A stretch of 64,000 nt of DNA, taken from assembly GCA_027494055.1 (NCBI GenBank), contig JAOSJO010000001.1, forward strand, positions 434,001-498,000. Direction: 5' to 3'. Under the pieces are notes generated by a model, which did no database searches, was not told where the DNA came from, and saw nothing but the letters and a program-made list of their open reading frames with translations. Positions 39,040-48,974 of this stretch are shown in pieces; position 1 is the stretch's first letter, and each line of letters opens with the position of its first letter. A program made the position numbers and the translations under genes. The stretch is from Anaerolineae bacterium (GTDB lineage Bacteria; Chloroflexota; Anaerolineae; Aggregatilineales; JAFGMM01).

Positions 39040-40071
39040 ATGAAGAACATTATGGTTACGGGCGGTGCGGGGTTCATCGGCAGCGCGTTCGTGCGCTACA
39101 TGCTCAGGCAATACGACTACAACATCATCGTCTTCGACAAGCTCACCTACGCGGGCAACCTGGACAACCTGCTGACCGTCCAGGACGAGCCGCGCTACAA
39201 GTTCGTCCGGGGCGACATCGCCGACCGCGAGACCGTGCGGCGCACGCTGGAAGCCAACGCCATCGACACGATTGTCAACTTCGCCGCCGAGACGCACGTA
39301 GACCGCAGCATCCTCGATCCCGATGCCTTCCTCAAGACCAACGTGTTTGGCACCTACGTGCTGCTCGACGAGGGCCACAGGGCCGGCATCGCGCGCTTCC
39401 ACCACGTGAGCACCGACGAGGTCTACGGCAGCATCCCGGTCGGCGCGTTCAAAGAGACCGACACGCTCGAACCCAACAGCCCCTACGCTGCGAGCAAGGC
39501 CGGCAGCGACATGATGGTGCGCGCCTACCACGTCACGCACGGGATGCACACCACCACCACGCGCGGCAGCAACACCTTCGGCCCGTACCAGTACCCCGAA
39601 AAGATCGCGCCCTTCTTCATCACCGAGGCGCTCGACGACCGCCCCCTCCCGCTCTACGGCGATGGGATGCAGGTGCGCGACTGGCTGTACGTCGATGACC
39701 ACGCAGCCGGCATCGACCGGGTGCTGCACGACGGGCTGCCCGGCGAGGTCTACAACGTGGGCGGCGACAACGAGCGCCACAACATCGACGTGACGCGCCT
39801 CATCCTGAAGCTGCTCAGCAAGCCGGAGAGCCTGATCCGCCACGTCGAAGACCGCCCCGGCCACGACCGGCGCTACGCGCTCGACTGCACGAAGGCGCAC
39901 AGGCTCGGCTGGAAGCCGCAGCACACGTTTGAAGAGGCGCTGGCGGAGACTGTCGAGTGGTACCGGCGTAACGAGTGGTGGTGGCGCAAGATCAAGACCG
40001 GCGCGTACCTGGAGTACTACAAAGCGCAGTACGCGCAGCGGCTTGCAAAGGCAGGCGCGGCCGGCGGCTGA
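39040..40071 (+). CDS. rfbB: dTDP-glucose 4,6-dehydratase
   Basis: A 343-residue short-chain dehydrogenase of the RmlB type. NAD site VTGGAGFIGSAFVRYML, then DKLTYAGNLDNL, FAAETHVDRSI, the STDEVYG segment with the catalytic acid pair region, and the YAASK active-site Tyr/Lys at about 150-154. It converts dTDP-glucose to dTDP-4-keto-6-deoxyglucose, the precursor of rhamnose and other deoxysugars. GGAGG is about ten bases before the ATG. The next gene is an O-antigen-ligase-type protein, consistent with surface-sugar synthesis, although rfbA, C and D are not adjacent. Confidence 0.93.
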   Translation: MKNIMVTGGAGFIGSAFVRYMLRQYDYNIIVFDKLTYAGNLDNLLTVQDEPRYKFVRGDIADRETVRRTLEANAIDTIVNFAAETHVDRSILDPDAFLKTNVFGTYVLLDEGHRAGIARFHHVSTDEVYGSIPVGAFKETDTLEPNSPYAASKAGSDMMVRAYHVTHGMHTTTTRGSNTFGPYQYPEKIAPFFITEALDDRPLPLYGDGMQVRDWLYVDDHAAGIDRVLHDGLPGEVYNVGGDNERHNIDVTRLILKLLSKPESLIRHVEDRPGHDRRYALDCTKAHRLGWKPQHTFEEALAETVEWYRRNEWWWRKIKTGAYLEYYKAQYAQRLAKAGAAGG

Positions 40072-40143
40072 CCTGACTCCGCCGCCACGCGCGCACGCCA
40101 TCAGGTTTGTTGTTGGGCCGGCTTCCGTTCCAGGCACGAACCC

Positions 40144-42696
40144 ATGACCCTATCACCGCGCATCCAACGCCTTCTGCTCATCTTCCTGATGGTCTATTAC
40201 GTGCTGTTCGGCGGCGCGGTCTACACTGAGAACAACCCGCCCCTGCGCGTTGCCCACCAGGTCTTCACCGCGCTCCTGTTCGGCCTGTGGCTGCTGGACC
40301 TGTGGCGGCGCGGGCGCGCCTTCCCGCCACGCGGCTGGACATGCCCCTTCTGGTCTACGCGGCGGCGTGGCTGGTGATCGCGCTGCTGGCGCGCGACCCG
40401 CGCGTCAGCGTCGAGCACCTCTGGCCGCTGCTGGTCCGCATCCTCGGCTTCTACCTGCTGGTGGACATCATGCGGCGCGGGCGGCAGCGCTGGGTGATGG
40501 AAGCGCTGTTCCTCGTCGGCGGCGCGGTCGTGGTCCTGAGCGCGGTCGAGCTTGCCGCGTGGTACTTCGGCCTGCCGCTTGTGCCGGGTTTCGTGCAGGG
40601 CTGGCCGCAGGTCTTTTGGGTTGACCCTCCCGCCGGCGATCCACAGGCTTTCGCTTGCGCTCACCGTCTCGACCTGGGTCGGCAGCTTCACAGCGGTGTT
40701 GATCCCACTGGCGGCGGCGTGGGCGATGACCGCGCGCGAGCGCGACCACCGCATCATGCTCTGGCTAGTGGCGGCAGGGCTGCTCGCGGTGCTGGTCCTC
40801 AGCGAGTCGCGCGGCGCGCTGGCCGGGCTGGGGCTGGCGGCGGGCGTGCTGGTCCTGTTCTGGCTGCTGCGGGCGGATGTGCGCGCGCGGTTCCCGGCGG
40901 CGCTGCGCCCCCTGCTTGACTGGCGCGTGCTGCTCGTCGGCGCGGCGCTGGCGGGCGCGCTCGCGCTCGCCGTGACCTTCTGGCTCTCTGTGAACACCGC
41001 CCGCCCCGGCGACGTCAACCGGCTGGACCTGTGGCGCAGCGCCATCGCGATGGCCGTGGATCACCCGGTGGTCGGCGTGGGCATCTACCAGTACCCGGCG
41101 GCGCTGCGCTGGTACGGCCTCCCGACGCTGTCGCGCAGCCAGGATCACCTGCTGACGGCCCACAACCTGCCGCTGCACACGCTCGCCGAGGGCGGTGCGG
41201 TGGGCTTCGCGGTCTCGCTTGGGTTGGTGGCCGTGTTTGGATGGCTCTGGTGGAAGGCGTGGCGCGGCGCGCCGCACGCCGGGCATTGCCGCCGGCTGGA
41301 GGGCGTGCTCGCGGCGCTGGTCGTCTTCGCGGTGCACAACATCTACGACACCTTCCCCCTGACCACAATGTACGTCCCGCTGATCGTCTGCGTCGCCTAT
41401 GTCGTCGCGGGCCACGTGACGCGCGCGCAGGCAGTGGCAGGGCCGGCCACGCCGGGGCGGCGCTGGCCGGTCTACGCGCTGCTGGCGTTGCTCATCGGCA
41501 CGCAGGCGGCCTTCCTGCCGGTGCACGCCGGGACGCTGGCGCATGGCCGCGCGCAGGCGGCGCTCAGGGCGGGGCCGCCGCTCGAAGACGCGCTGGAGGC
41601 GGCGCGCGCCGCGCACGCCGCAGACCCCTGGCTCGACCTGTATCCGATGCACGAGGCGTACATCCTGGGGCTGCGCGCCGCCGACAACCCCGACGATCTG
41701 CCGGCGGCCATCGCCGCGCACGAGCGCAGCCTGGACCTCAATCCGTCGTGGGACGAGGGCTGGCACAACCTGGGCGGGCTGTACGCGCAGGCGGGCCGCT
41801 ATGCGGACGCCGCCGCCGCCGCCGAGACCGCGATTGCGTGGAACCCGGTCAAGCCTGGATACCATCTCCGGCTTGGCGTGTATCGCGAGGCGCTGGGCGA
41901 TGCCGCCGCCGCCCGCGCGGCCTATCTCGAGGCGCTGCGCTGGCACCCCGAACTTGCCTCGTCCGGCTTCTGGACCGACCCCGCCCACCCAGAGCGGGCC
42001 GGGGTGCTGGCCGGCGCGCCCGCCCACTTCGCCGGCCGGCCGGAGACCGCGCTGCGCGTCGCGATCGCGGCGGGCGACCTGGACGCCGCCACCGGGATCG
42101 CGCAGGCCATCGCCCCGGAGGCCGCGTCGGAGGCGCTGTTGCGCGCGCTGGCGCAGTGGGCCGCGCAGGTTGACGACGCGCAGGTCGCGCCGTGCCCCGC
42201 CTGCTACTACGAGCGCGTGCGCCAGACCAGCAGCGAGCAGTACGGGCGCGACTACACCTTCCTTGCGGAGCTTGCCCTGCAGGGCGACGGCGTCGCGCAC
42301 CCGCTGGACATGACCGCCGAGGAAGCCGCGCGCGCGGCGCTGTTCCTCAGCGAGGGGCGGGCAGCGCGCGCGTGGTACGTGCTGGCGCAGCTCGCGGCCC
42401 GCGACGGTGCAGACGCGGACGCGGTAAACGCCATGCTGGCCCGCGCCGCGCCGGCGCTCTCGACGCCGCTGAACTTCGGCATCGCGGTGTACGGGCGGCC
42501 GGCGGCCTTCGAAGAGCTGCCCCAGGCGCGGACGCCGGCGCTCGCGCGTGCGGACTACGAGCCGTGGCTTGTGTTGCTGGACCGGCTCGAGGCGGCGGGC
42601 GCGTGGGACGACGCGCGGCGCGTGGCGGAGGCGCTGCTGCGCGCCGACCCGTACCTGTGGGAGGTCCGCGAGCGCCTGGCGGCGCTGCCGGGCTAG
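40144..42696 (+). CDS. O-antigen ligase family protein with C-terminal TPR repeats (two frameshifts)
   Basis: About 850 residues. The N-terminal 450 residues have ten or more hydrophobic helices and the Wzy_C/WaaL signature region RLDLWRSAIAMAVDHPVVGVG with the extracytoplasmic HNLPLHTLAEGGAVG. The C-terminal part is soluble and contains TPR-like helix pairs (AAIAAHERSLDLNPSWDEGWHNLGGLYAQAG and the next two repeats). Shifts lie near 40322 and 40630. It is likely to polymerise or transfer lipid-linked glycan outside the membrane. A CPACYY pair of cysteines lies in the C-terminal domain. Confidence 0.85.
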
Positions 42697-42706
42697 GAGG
42701 GGCGCA

Positions 42707-43182
42707 TATGGGCGAAAAGGGCAGATCAGGACCCCATCGACGCGGTGATCGACAAAGACACTGCCGCGCTGCTGGAGCGGGCGGTGCGCGTCGGCGCGCG
42801 GCTGCTGCGGACCGCGCTGCCGCCGCAACTGACGCGCGAGGTGATGGCGCAGCAGTTCGAGGTCTCCGGGCCGACGACGGTCTACGTGAAGGCGACGGGC
42901 GCGCAGGTGAGCGTGCGCCGCCGGGCGGGGCGGCATGTGTCGTTGGAGGCGAACCTCTACGTGAGCGCCGGCCTGGACGTGGCGACGCAGCAGGACGCGG
43001 CGGGGATTTACATCGTGGCGCTGCGCAAGCGGCTGGTGGGCGGTCTCTCGCGCAGCGACCTGCGCCTGACGCTGCCGCCGGACTGCGACCTGATCGCCGA
43101 CCTGGACAACAGCAACTTGCACCTGAACGGCATGACGGGGCGGGTTACGATTCCGGGGGCGCGGCGTGACGCCGCCGGCTGA
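42707..43182 (+). CDS. DUF4097-like beta-repeat protein (one frameshift)
   Basis: About 158 residues. The ATG at 42707 has AGGAGGGG six bases upstream; removing one G near 42719 joins MGEKADQDPIDAV to the long frame IDKDTAALLERAVRVGARLL. The rest is beta-strand-rich (GPTTVYVKATGAQVSVRR, SLEANLYVSAGLDV, DLIADLDNSNLHLNGMTG), like the putative-adhesin/DUF4097 beta-helix family. No signal peptide. It follows the O-antigen-ligase gene by ten bases and is probably co-transcribed. Confidence 0.65.
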
Positions 43183-43239
43183 TTTGCGCCGGCGGCCCCA
43201 TGCACCACACAAGCAAGGCCTTCTTTCGGGGAAATCAAA

Positions 43240-43263
43240 CGAGAAAGGCGGGCAACGCCCGCC
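43240..43263 (-). terminator. Terminator of the receiver-protein operon
   Basis: Minus strand GGCGGGC, loop GTT, GCCCGCC, then TTTCTCGTTT; 38 bases after the response-regulator stop. Confidence 0.6.
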
Positions 43264-43300
43264 GGACCACACAGCTTTTCTGATTCGAGCAGCTTCTGCC

Positions 43301-43714
43301 CTACACCCCGCCCGCTTCGGCCCTGCGACCGCGCGCGTAGCGCACCAGGTTGCGCACGCGCAGGCCGAGCGTCTGCAGGTCATAGGGCTTGGTCACGTAG
43401 TCGATTGCGCCCAGCTCCAGCCCCCTGAGCACCTCTTCGCGCTCGTCGCGGATGGTGAGGAACATCACCGCCGTGTGGCGCGTCTCCTCGTGCTCGCGCA
43501 TCTGCTTGAACACCTCGAAGCCGTCCATGCCCGGCAGCACGATGTCAAGCACGGCCACGTCGGGCGGGTTGCGGCGCGCCAGCGCCAGCGCTTCCTCGCC
43601 CTTCTTCGCCACCATCACGTCGTACCCCTGCTCGTTGAACCACACGCGGAGCAGTTCGGCGCTGTCGATGTCGTCTTCGAGGATCAGGATGGTGCCTTCG
43701 CTGTCGTGTGTCAT
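43301..43714 (-). CDS. Single-domain response regulator
   Basis: A 137-residue receiver domain without output domain. ILEDD carries the acidic pair, VLDIVLPGMDG the phosphoacceptor Asp (about residue 57), MFLTIRD the conserved Thr, and VTKPYD the Lys. It is a complete CheY-like protein, so it can be phosphorylated, unlike the protein encoded just upstream. Its ATG follows the upstream gene's stop by six bases. No histidine kinase is nearby. Confidence 0.9.
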   Translation of the reverse strand: MTHDSEGTILILEDDIDSAELLRVWFNEQGYDVMVAKKGEEALALARRNPPDVAVLDIVLPGMDGFEVFKQMREHEETRHTAVMFLTIRDEREEVLRGLELGAIDYVTKPYDLQTLGLRVRNLVRYARGRRAEAGGV

Positions 43715-43720
43715 GTTGTC

Positions 43721-44560
43721 TCACTCTTCGGTGTAGGCCTGAAGCTTCACGTCCAGGGTCATGAGCGGCGCTTCTTTCGTGCCGCCGTAGCCGTCCTCGA
43801 TCAGGATGTAGCCCTGCTCGCGATCCATGAAATTGTAGAACGCCTTGACTTCCGCGTCGAAGCGCGCCTTGAGCCGCGCGCTCAGCGCGGGGCCGCTGCC
43901 CTCGTGCGTGACGACCACGAAATGCTGCCCGGCGCGGTGGCCGATGAAGTCATCCTCCGTGCCGACCTCCTGGCACACCTCAGTGAGCAGGTTGGCGGTG
44001 AACAACAACACCTCATCTGCGGTGAGGAAGTCGTACCGCTCGCTGAAGGCGTCGAAGTCGCGGATGGCGATGTCGAGCTTGGCCCAGCCGTCTTCGTCGG
44101 CCAGGCGGCGCAGCCGCTCCTGGAGCAGCCGCCCGGTCGGGAGGCCGGTGCGCGGCTCGATGACGCCCTCGCGCTCGGTGCGGGCGATGGCGTTGCGCAC
44201 GCGCAGGCCGAGAATGTCGATGTCAAAGGGCTGCGCCATGAAGTCGTCCGCGCCCGCCCTGAGCAGCGCGTTGCGCCGGTCCGACTCGGCGCGGTGCGCG
44301 ACGAAGATCACGGGGATGTGGGCGGTGCGCGGCCTGGCGCGGAACGTGTTGAACAGGTCGAGGCCGTCCGTGTCCGCGAGGCGCGCGCCGAGGATGATGA
44401 GCGAGGGCAGCGCGCGGTTCGCCGCCGCCAGGGCCTGGCCGCTGTCCGCGGCGACATCGACGGCGTAGCCCTCCCCGGCGAAGTACGCCGCGAACGGCTC
44501 TGCCACGTCCTCGTCGTCGTCCACGATGAGGATGCGATGACGTTGGCGCTTGCTGCTCAT
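43721..44560 (-). CDS. Pseudo-receiver protein with a degenerate GGDEF-like domain
   Basis: About 279 residues. The N-terminal receiver has VDDDED but the phosphoacceptor position reads IILGARLADTDGL, with Gly instead of Asp, and the Lys site reads FMAQPFD, with Gln for the usual Lys. The C-terminal half has the GGDEF fold (TGLPTGRLLQERLRRL, then DFDAFSERYDFLTADEVL), but the active site is GHRAGQHFVVV, so diguanylate cyclase activity is unlikely. The ATG at 44560 has GGGAGCG five bases upstream. It is probably a non-catalytic partner of the receiver encoded downstream. Confidence 0.85.
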   Translation of the reverse strand: MSSKRQRHRILIVDDDEDVAEPFAAYFAGEGYAVDVAADSGQALAAANRALPSLIILGARLADTDGLDLFNTFRARPRTAHIPVIFVAHRAESDRRNALLRAGADDFMAQPFDIDILGLRVRNAIARTEREGVIEPRTGLPTGRLLQERLRRLADEDGWAKLDIAIRDFDAFSERYDFLTADEVLLFTANLLTEVCQEVGTEDDFIGHRAGQHFVVVTHEGSGPALSARLKARFDAEVKAFYNFMDREQGYILIEDGYGGTKEAPLMTLDVKLQAYTEE

Positions 44561-44593
44561 GATCGCTCCCAAACGCGCGCCCGCGCTGCCTGC

Positions 44594-44881
44594 CTAATCC
44601 AACACAGCCTCAACGCGGAACTGGCCTGCCTCCGTGCGGGGGGCGTTCGCCAGCGCCGCCGCGCGCGGCAGCGACGGCTGCACCTCATCCTCGCGCAGCA
44701 CGTTCTTCAGCGCCAGCGCCGAAGCCGTGCCGGGGATGTCGTCCGTATCCAGGTGCGCTAACGTCGCGAAATGCTCCAGAATTGCGGAGAGCTGCGCCTG
44801 GTACATTTCCTGCTCGGCGTCGGTCAGCGCCAGCTTGGCGAGTTCCGCCACGTGCTCCACGTCTTCCCGGCTCAGGATCAT
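44594..44881 (-). CDS. gatC: Asp-tRNA(Asn)/Glu-tRNA(Gln) amidotransferase subunit C
   Basis: A 95-residue GatC. LSREDVEHVAELAKLALTD, the AILEHFATLAHLDTDDIPG segment and LREDEVQPSLPRAAALANAP are diagnostic. GatC stabilises the GatCAB amidotransferase; gatA and gatB are not adjacent. Since glnS is also present in the window, GatCAB may serve mainly Asn-tRNA synthesis, or be redundant. A TATAAT box lies about 50 bases upstream (44933-44938 on the minus strand). Confidence 0.92.
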   Translation of the reverse strand: MILSREDVEHVAELAKLALTDAEQEMYQAQLSAILEHFATLAHLDTDDIPGTASALALKNVLREDEVQPSLPRAAALANAPRTEAGQFRVEAVLD

Positions 44882-45027
44882 CGCGTTACCTCGTGCGCTC
44901 CCTGCCACACGCGCGCATGATGGCGCAGCGGCATTATAGCATCCCCGGCGGCGCGGCGAAAGCGCCCTGCCTAACCGAAGACAAACAACAAGCCTCGAAC
45001 TGCGAACAACGCCGCGCGGTGAGAGCG

Positions 45028-45049
45028 AGGCGAACCGCCGGTTCGCCCT
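45028..45049. repeat. GTAGGGGCG-type palindrome, copy 3 (short)
   Basis: GGCGAACCG, central C, CGGTTCGCC: the core of copy 1 without the GTAGG ends. Confidence 0.6.
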
Positions 45050-45153
45050 GCCTGGCCTTATCCTGACCGCCACAATCGGTAGCTTCCCGAAAACTCCAAG
45101 CTTTCGGGAAACTGTGCAGTGCCTCAAGATCAGATTCCTGAATGTTGGCTACA

Positions 45154-45580
45154 TCATTCATTCCAATAGCAGTATATACCTTCACTCAGATATTCGACGC
45201 GGGTAACGGAATTTCTGAGGTTATCTTCTTCTAATATGTAGTAATATCCCTTGCTGCCCAGTGCATCGCCTCGTCTCAATTCCACGATAACAATCAACTC
45301 TTGTTCATTCCACGATTTGTGAACAAAGTATTCTCTCCCCACTTGGTACAGCAAATTTGTGAGAATTCGTGTCAGGTAAGTCAGCCGGAAAATCTTCTAT
45401 CCACGCCTCAAGATTCGCCCTAAAAGTCTGGAAGACCTCATCTTCCAAGGTGCAGAAATCCTTAATCGGTATGTGATATCGACCAAAATGCCACAATGCG
45501 GCCAGACTACAGAGCATACATATCAGCAGGACAGATGACAGGATTAGGACAATATAACCCAATGCTTTATGCATGATCAT
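45154..45580 (-). CDS. Membrane-anchored protein of unknown function (one frameshift)
   Basis: About 142 residues when the two frames are joined near 45355-45375. The N-terminus has one membrane helix (GYIVLILSSVLLICMLCSL), followed by a soluble part (HIPIKDFCTLEDEVFQTF, LEAWIEDFPADLPDT) and, in the shifted frame, YFVHKSWNEQELIVIVELRRG and GYYYILEEDNL. The base composition is less GC-rich than the neighbours, which suggests recent acquisition. I recognise no family. Confidence 0.5.
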
Positions 45581-45945
45581 TCACCAATCAGAACTCTCAC
45601 CGATTGTGCCACTGAAACAAGACCGACTTGAGTGGATCCCCGAAATTGGACACACATTAGCTGACTAAGTTGGAGGCCACCGGCTCGACCAGGCGACCTT
45701 GAGCGCCAACGGCATCAGGCCACTCAGGGCGGAGTGAAGCCGCCGTTCCCCCGCACCGTCGCGACCGCCACCTCGCGACCGCCACCTCGCGTCCCATCGC
45801 CGCCGAACCGTAAAGGCATTCAACCCCGTGCGGGCGAGATCGTCTCGCGCCGGCAATCTGCGCGGGCCGTGTATGAAGTGCGTTATAGCACCCTCCCTGT
45901 CCTCCGTCAACACCACCGCCGGCCCCGGCTGCGCGTCGGCGGTCG
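45581..45945. other. Intergenic region with a possible insertion-sequence end
   Basis: At 45633-45655 the sequence GTGGATCCCCGAAATTGGACAC resembles a terminal repeat of IS3/IS481-like elements, and on the minus strand a frame ends with ERRLHSALSG, similar to the end of an integrase. Both are too short to be sure. A 14-base direct repeat GCGACCGCCACCTC occurs twice at 45761-45788. No intact gene. Confidence 0.3.
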
Positions 45946-45972
45946 CAACAAAAAGGCGGCCCGAAGGCCGCC
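45946..45972 (-). terminator. Rho-independent terminator of the propeller-protein gene
   Basis: Minus strand GGCGGCC, TTCG, GGCCGCC, TTTTTGTTG; 20 bases after the stop. Confidence 0.85.
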
Positions 45973-45991
45973 CCGTTTCCTCGCGCTGGCA

Positions 45992-47112
45992 TTATGGCTG
46001 CCAGCGGAATACGCCGACCGTTTCAGGGAACTCCGCCGTGACGCGCGCGCCTGTGTCCAGGTCGAGCAGCGCGAAGTTGCCATAGAGGCTGCCGGCGTCG
46101 GTCCAGAGCGCGTTCAGGTAGACCGGGATGAGGCGGCCATCCGGCGACAGCCTGCCCGTAACTGTGTTGCTGCTTTCGTCGCCTTCTGACAGCGTAACGA
46201 ACTGGACCTCGGTCGCCGTGCCCGCCGTCACATCGAAGTCGAAGGAGAACGCGAGCGCCTCTTCGGGCCGCTCCGAGAGCGCCGAGCCGAAAACGCGCAC
46301 GATGCCGGGGCTGATCTCCACCGCCTGTTCCGCGAACAGCGTCGCGCCGGTCAGCGCGCCGAAGCTGAGGACTTCGCTGAAATCGTTGATGTCGTCCAGG
46401 CTCTCGGCGACATGCAGCGCGAATTCACCCGCCAGGCCGCTGTTGCCGTAGAGGAGCACGCGGCCATCAGACAGCGGCAGCAGGCTGGTGTGAAGCTGGC
46501 CGCCCAGCTCCTGTAGCGCGCCGCTCGCCAGATCGTACACGCCAACGGTGTTCCACTCCCAGACGCCAGCGTCCACAATCAACGCCGCCGGCTGCCCCGC
46601 GTCGTCGAGCACGAACCGCTCCGGCTGGTAGATGCGGTAATCAGCCGCATTGCTCGCCCCTTCGTCCAGCGGCACGTCGGCGAGCAACTGGCGCGTCTCG
46701 CGCGCGCCCAGGTCCAGCAGCCACACGCCGCTATCGGGGTAGGCAACAAACAGGTCGCCAGGGCTGAATACGGGGCTGGCGGAGGATGTGCGAAGCGCCG
46801 ACCGGCGCAAGGGCTTCCGGCGCGTCGGTGTGGATGGGCTGCAACCACAACTGACCGCCGCTGATGTAGACAACGCTCAGGCCGTCGTGGGCCGCGTTGA
46901 AGGTGATGACGTCGCTTTCGGCGCGGGTAAGCTGACGCGGCGCGCTCTGCCCGTCCAGCAGATGCTGGTAGACCTGCTGCACGCCGTCCGCGTCGGCTGC
47001 GAGGTAGTAGGCGATCTGGGGCGCTGGCTCGTCCTCCTGGGCGATGCCATGCACCGCAGGCGCGAGCAGGGGGTATCAGGAACGCAATCAAGATCAGGAG
47101 CGATTTCTTCAT
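45992..47112 (-). CDS. Secreted beta-propeller (TolB/PD40-like) protein (two frameshifts)
   Basis: About 370 residues. Signal peptide MKKSLLILIAFLI at the ATG 47112 (GAGGAGA seven bases upstream), with shifts at the C run 47069-47073 and near 46790. The mature part shows repeated blade-like units: VQQVYQHLLDGQSAPRQLTR, LSVVYISGGQLWLQPIH, DLFVAYPDSGVWLLDLGARE, VGVYDLASGALQELG, YGNFALLDLDTGARV. The pattern D-G-x-x-x-Q-L-T is typical of PD40/TolB blades. The job is unknown. It is divergent from the small winged-helix gene, which may regulate it. Confidence 0.75.
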
Positions 47113-47268
47113 GGCGGGTTCTCCTCTGAAGCCGGCAGGGCTGAGCCATGCGGGCATTTAATGCGACATACAAAACGCGAATTTGATTTCGGGTAAGTTC
47201 TATCGTATATTGTGCGGACTGTCAAGGGCCTGGGCAGGTTCTCTGGCCTGTGCCCGCTGGAGGATGGC

Positions 47269-47541
47269 ATGTCAGAATGGACCTTCATCACCAATCACGG
47301 GATGGTGCTGATCCTGATCAGCCGAACCGGGCAGATCACGACGCGCGAGATCGCCAAGGAACTGGGGATCACCGAGCGTTCCGTGCAGCGCATCATCAAA
47401 GACCTGGAAGCCGCGGGCTATGTCCGCAAACAGCGCATCGGGCGGCGAAACCATTACGCAGTCAACCCCGATGCGCCGCTGCGGTGGGAGCACATTCGGG
47501 ACGCCTCGGTCGGCAGTCTTTTGCAGTCTTTGAAATCCTGA
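47269..47541 (+). CDS. Winged-helix transcriptional regulator
   Basis: Ninety residues from the ATG at 47269, which has GGAGG six bases upstream. The MarR/ArsR-type helix-turn-helix reads QITTREIAKELGITERSVQRI, followed by the wing DLEAAGYVRKQRIGRRNHYAV. It has no ligand domain visible. It is transcribed away from the secreted propeller gene across a 156-base shared region, so autoregulation and control of that gene are plausible. Confidence 0.82.
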   Translation: MSEWTFITNHGMVLILISRTGQITTREIAKELGITERSVQRIIKDLEAAGYVRKQRIGRRNHYAVNPDAPLRWEHIRDASVGSLLQSLKS

Positions 47542-47660
47542 TGGGGGATGGCGGCTTCTCCGCCGAAGGGCCGGTGGACAATCTGTCCGGCTGCTGCGCT
47601 AGAAGTGATAGTACAACATAATAGCGTGGTCGCTCCGTTGGGTGCTCTTCTGCTGCCAGA

Positions 47661-47691
47661 TGTAGGGGCGACCCGCCGGGTCGCCCCTACA
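47661..47691. repeat. GTAGGGGCG-type palindrome, copy 4
   Basis: TGTAGGGGCGACCCG, central C, CGGGTCGCCCCTACA: a perfect palindrome with 15-base arms. Confidence 0.8.
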
Positions 47692-47745
47692 GGTTGCATG
47701 TGATCCCATGTTCTGTATCTAGGCCACGCTATATGCAGACCTGCT

Positions 47746-48253
47746 CTAGAAGTAGACCGTAATCATCAGCTCGCCGATGACGATCTCGTCGCCATCGCGC
47801 AGGGGTGGGGTCTGCCCGGAGGCGAGCTGCACGCCGTTGAGCCAGGTGCCGTTGGTGCTGTCCAGGTCAACCACCACGACGGCGTCACCCTGGCGGCGGA
47901 TGGCGGCGTGCTCGCGCGAGACGCCGAGCGCGTAGGCGTTGTAGGGGGTAAGGTCCAGGTGCTTGCCGTCGTGGTGGGCCACGTCGAACCGCCCCAGGAC
48001 GATCTCCGTCTCCAGCGGGAGGATCAGCGGCTCGCCCTTGCCCAATATCTGCACCCCCGATATGCCCCTCAGGCACCGGGAGGCGGCCTGTCTCGGCCTC
48101 CTCGCGCAGTTCCTCCAGCATCCGCTGTTGCTCGCGGATCCAGGACTCGACCTTGGTGGGGCCGAGTTGGTTCGTTCGCGGCTGGCTGGAGGCCGATTCG
48201 GCGTCGTCCTCCGGCGCGCGCTTCTCTTCGTCAGGGGTTGGCGGCGGGTTCAT
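47746..48253 (-). CDS. FHA-domain protein (one frameshift)
   Basis: About 168 residues. The N-terminal half is charged and helical (VESWIREQQRMLEELREEAE), then, after a shift near 48065, comes a complete FHA phosphothreonine-binding domain: IVLGRFD, GVSREHAAIRR, VVVVDLDSTNGTWLNG and GDEIVIGELMITV. The start is taken at the ATG 48253; a GTG at 48286 is an alternative. It probably reads phosphorylation by one of the Ser/Thr kinases in this window. The other FHA gene lies 78 bases upstream on the same strand. Confidence 0.82.
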
Positions 48254-48330
48254 CGTCGTCTCGTCCGCATCGCTCTTGCCAGGCACAACACGATATTACC
48301 ATCAACGCGCGCGCCGGGGCAATTGGCCGG

Positions 48331-48837
48331 CTACTCTTCAAACTCGATGCGCATGACCAGCCGCCCAAGCCGGATTTCATCGCGCGACTTGATGATGCGC
48401 GGCTTCTGCGGGTTCAGGCGCTCGCCGTTGAGGGAGGTCCCGTTTGTGCTGCCCAGGTCCGTCAACGTCAGGATGTTGCCGTGGTTCTGGATGATCGCGT
48501 GAATGCGCGACACGCCCTTGTCCAGTGCATCATATGGGCTGAGATCGACGTCCGGGCCGGGTTCGCCCGGCGGCCCCTTGCGCCCCAGCGTGGTCTCGTG
48601 CAGCAGGCTGACCCGCAGCGGACTCTCGTCGTCCTCGACGTACAGCGTCACCGTTGCGGGCGCGCCGTACAGCCCAAGCCCCTCGGTGGTGCGCTGGTGC
48701 GCCTTCACCTGGTCGATCAGATCGCGCGCGTTGACAATCGGCGTGTGGTCGTCTTGGGGCAGCGGTGCGTTGCACTGCGCGCAGTACACTGTGCCCGGTT
48801 CGTTCTCATGGCGACACACCGGACAGATCAGAGCCAT
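48331..48837 (-). CDS. Zinc-ribbon FHA-domain protein
   Basis: A 168-residue protein. The first 25 residues are a zinc ribbon (CPVC and CAQC spaced by 12), then a linker, then an FHA domain: TTLGRKGPPGEPGPDVDL, GVSRIHAIIQ, LTDLGSTNGTSLNGERL and DEIRLGRLVMRI. All FHA phosphothreonine-contacting positions (Arg, Ser-x-x-His, Asn-Gly) are present. The ATG at 48837 has AGGGG about nine bases upstream. The same kind of zinc ribbon recurs in the pseudokinase and membrane protein at 52.6-56.3 kb. Confidence 0.88.
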   Translation of the reverse strand: MALICPVCRHENEPGTVYCAQCNAPLPQDDHTPIVNARDLIDQVKAHQRTTEGLGLYGAPATVTLYVEDDESPLRVSLLHETTLGRKGPPGEPGPDVDLSPYDALDKGVSRIHAIIQNHGNILTLTDLGSTNGTSLNGERLNPQKPRIIKSRDEIRLGRLVMRIEFEE

Positions 48838-48974
48838 CGACAAACACCCCTGGATGCCATTTCTCCTAAAGTGTACTCGCATTCCCGCCAGTGCAACAGC
48901 AACGTTGACTCACTTTCGTAAAGATTTGGGCGCGCACGCCCTTTCCCGGCGGGTCTATCGTGAGGCAACAGCAA

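Noticed and set aside
45620..45790. Complete insertion sequence of the IS3/IS481 type
   Set aside because: Only a possible terminal repeat and a ten-residue integrase-like end are visible; no second end or intact transposase.
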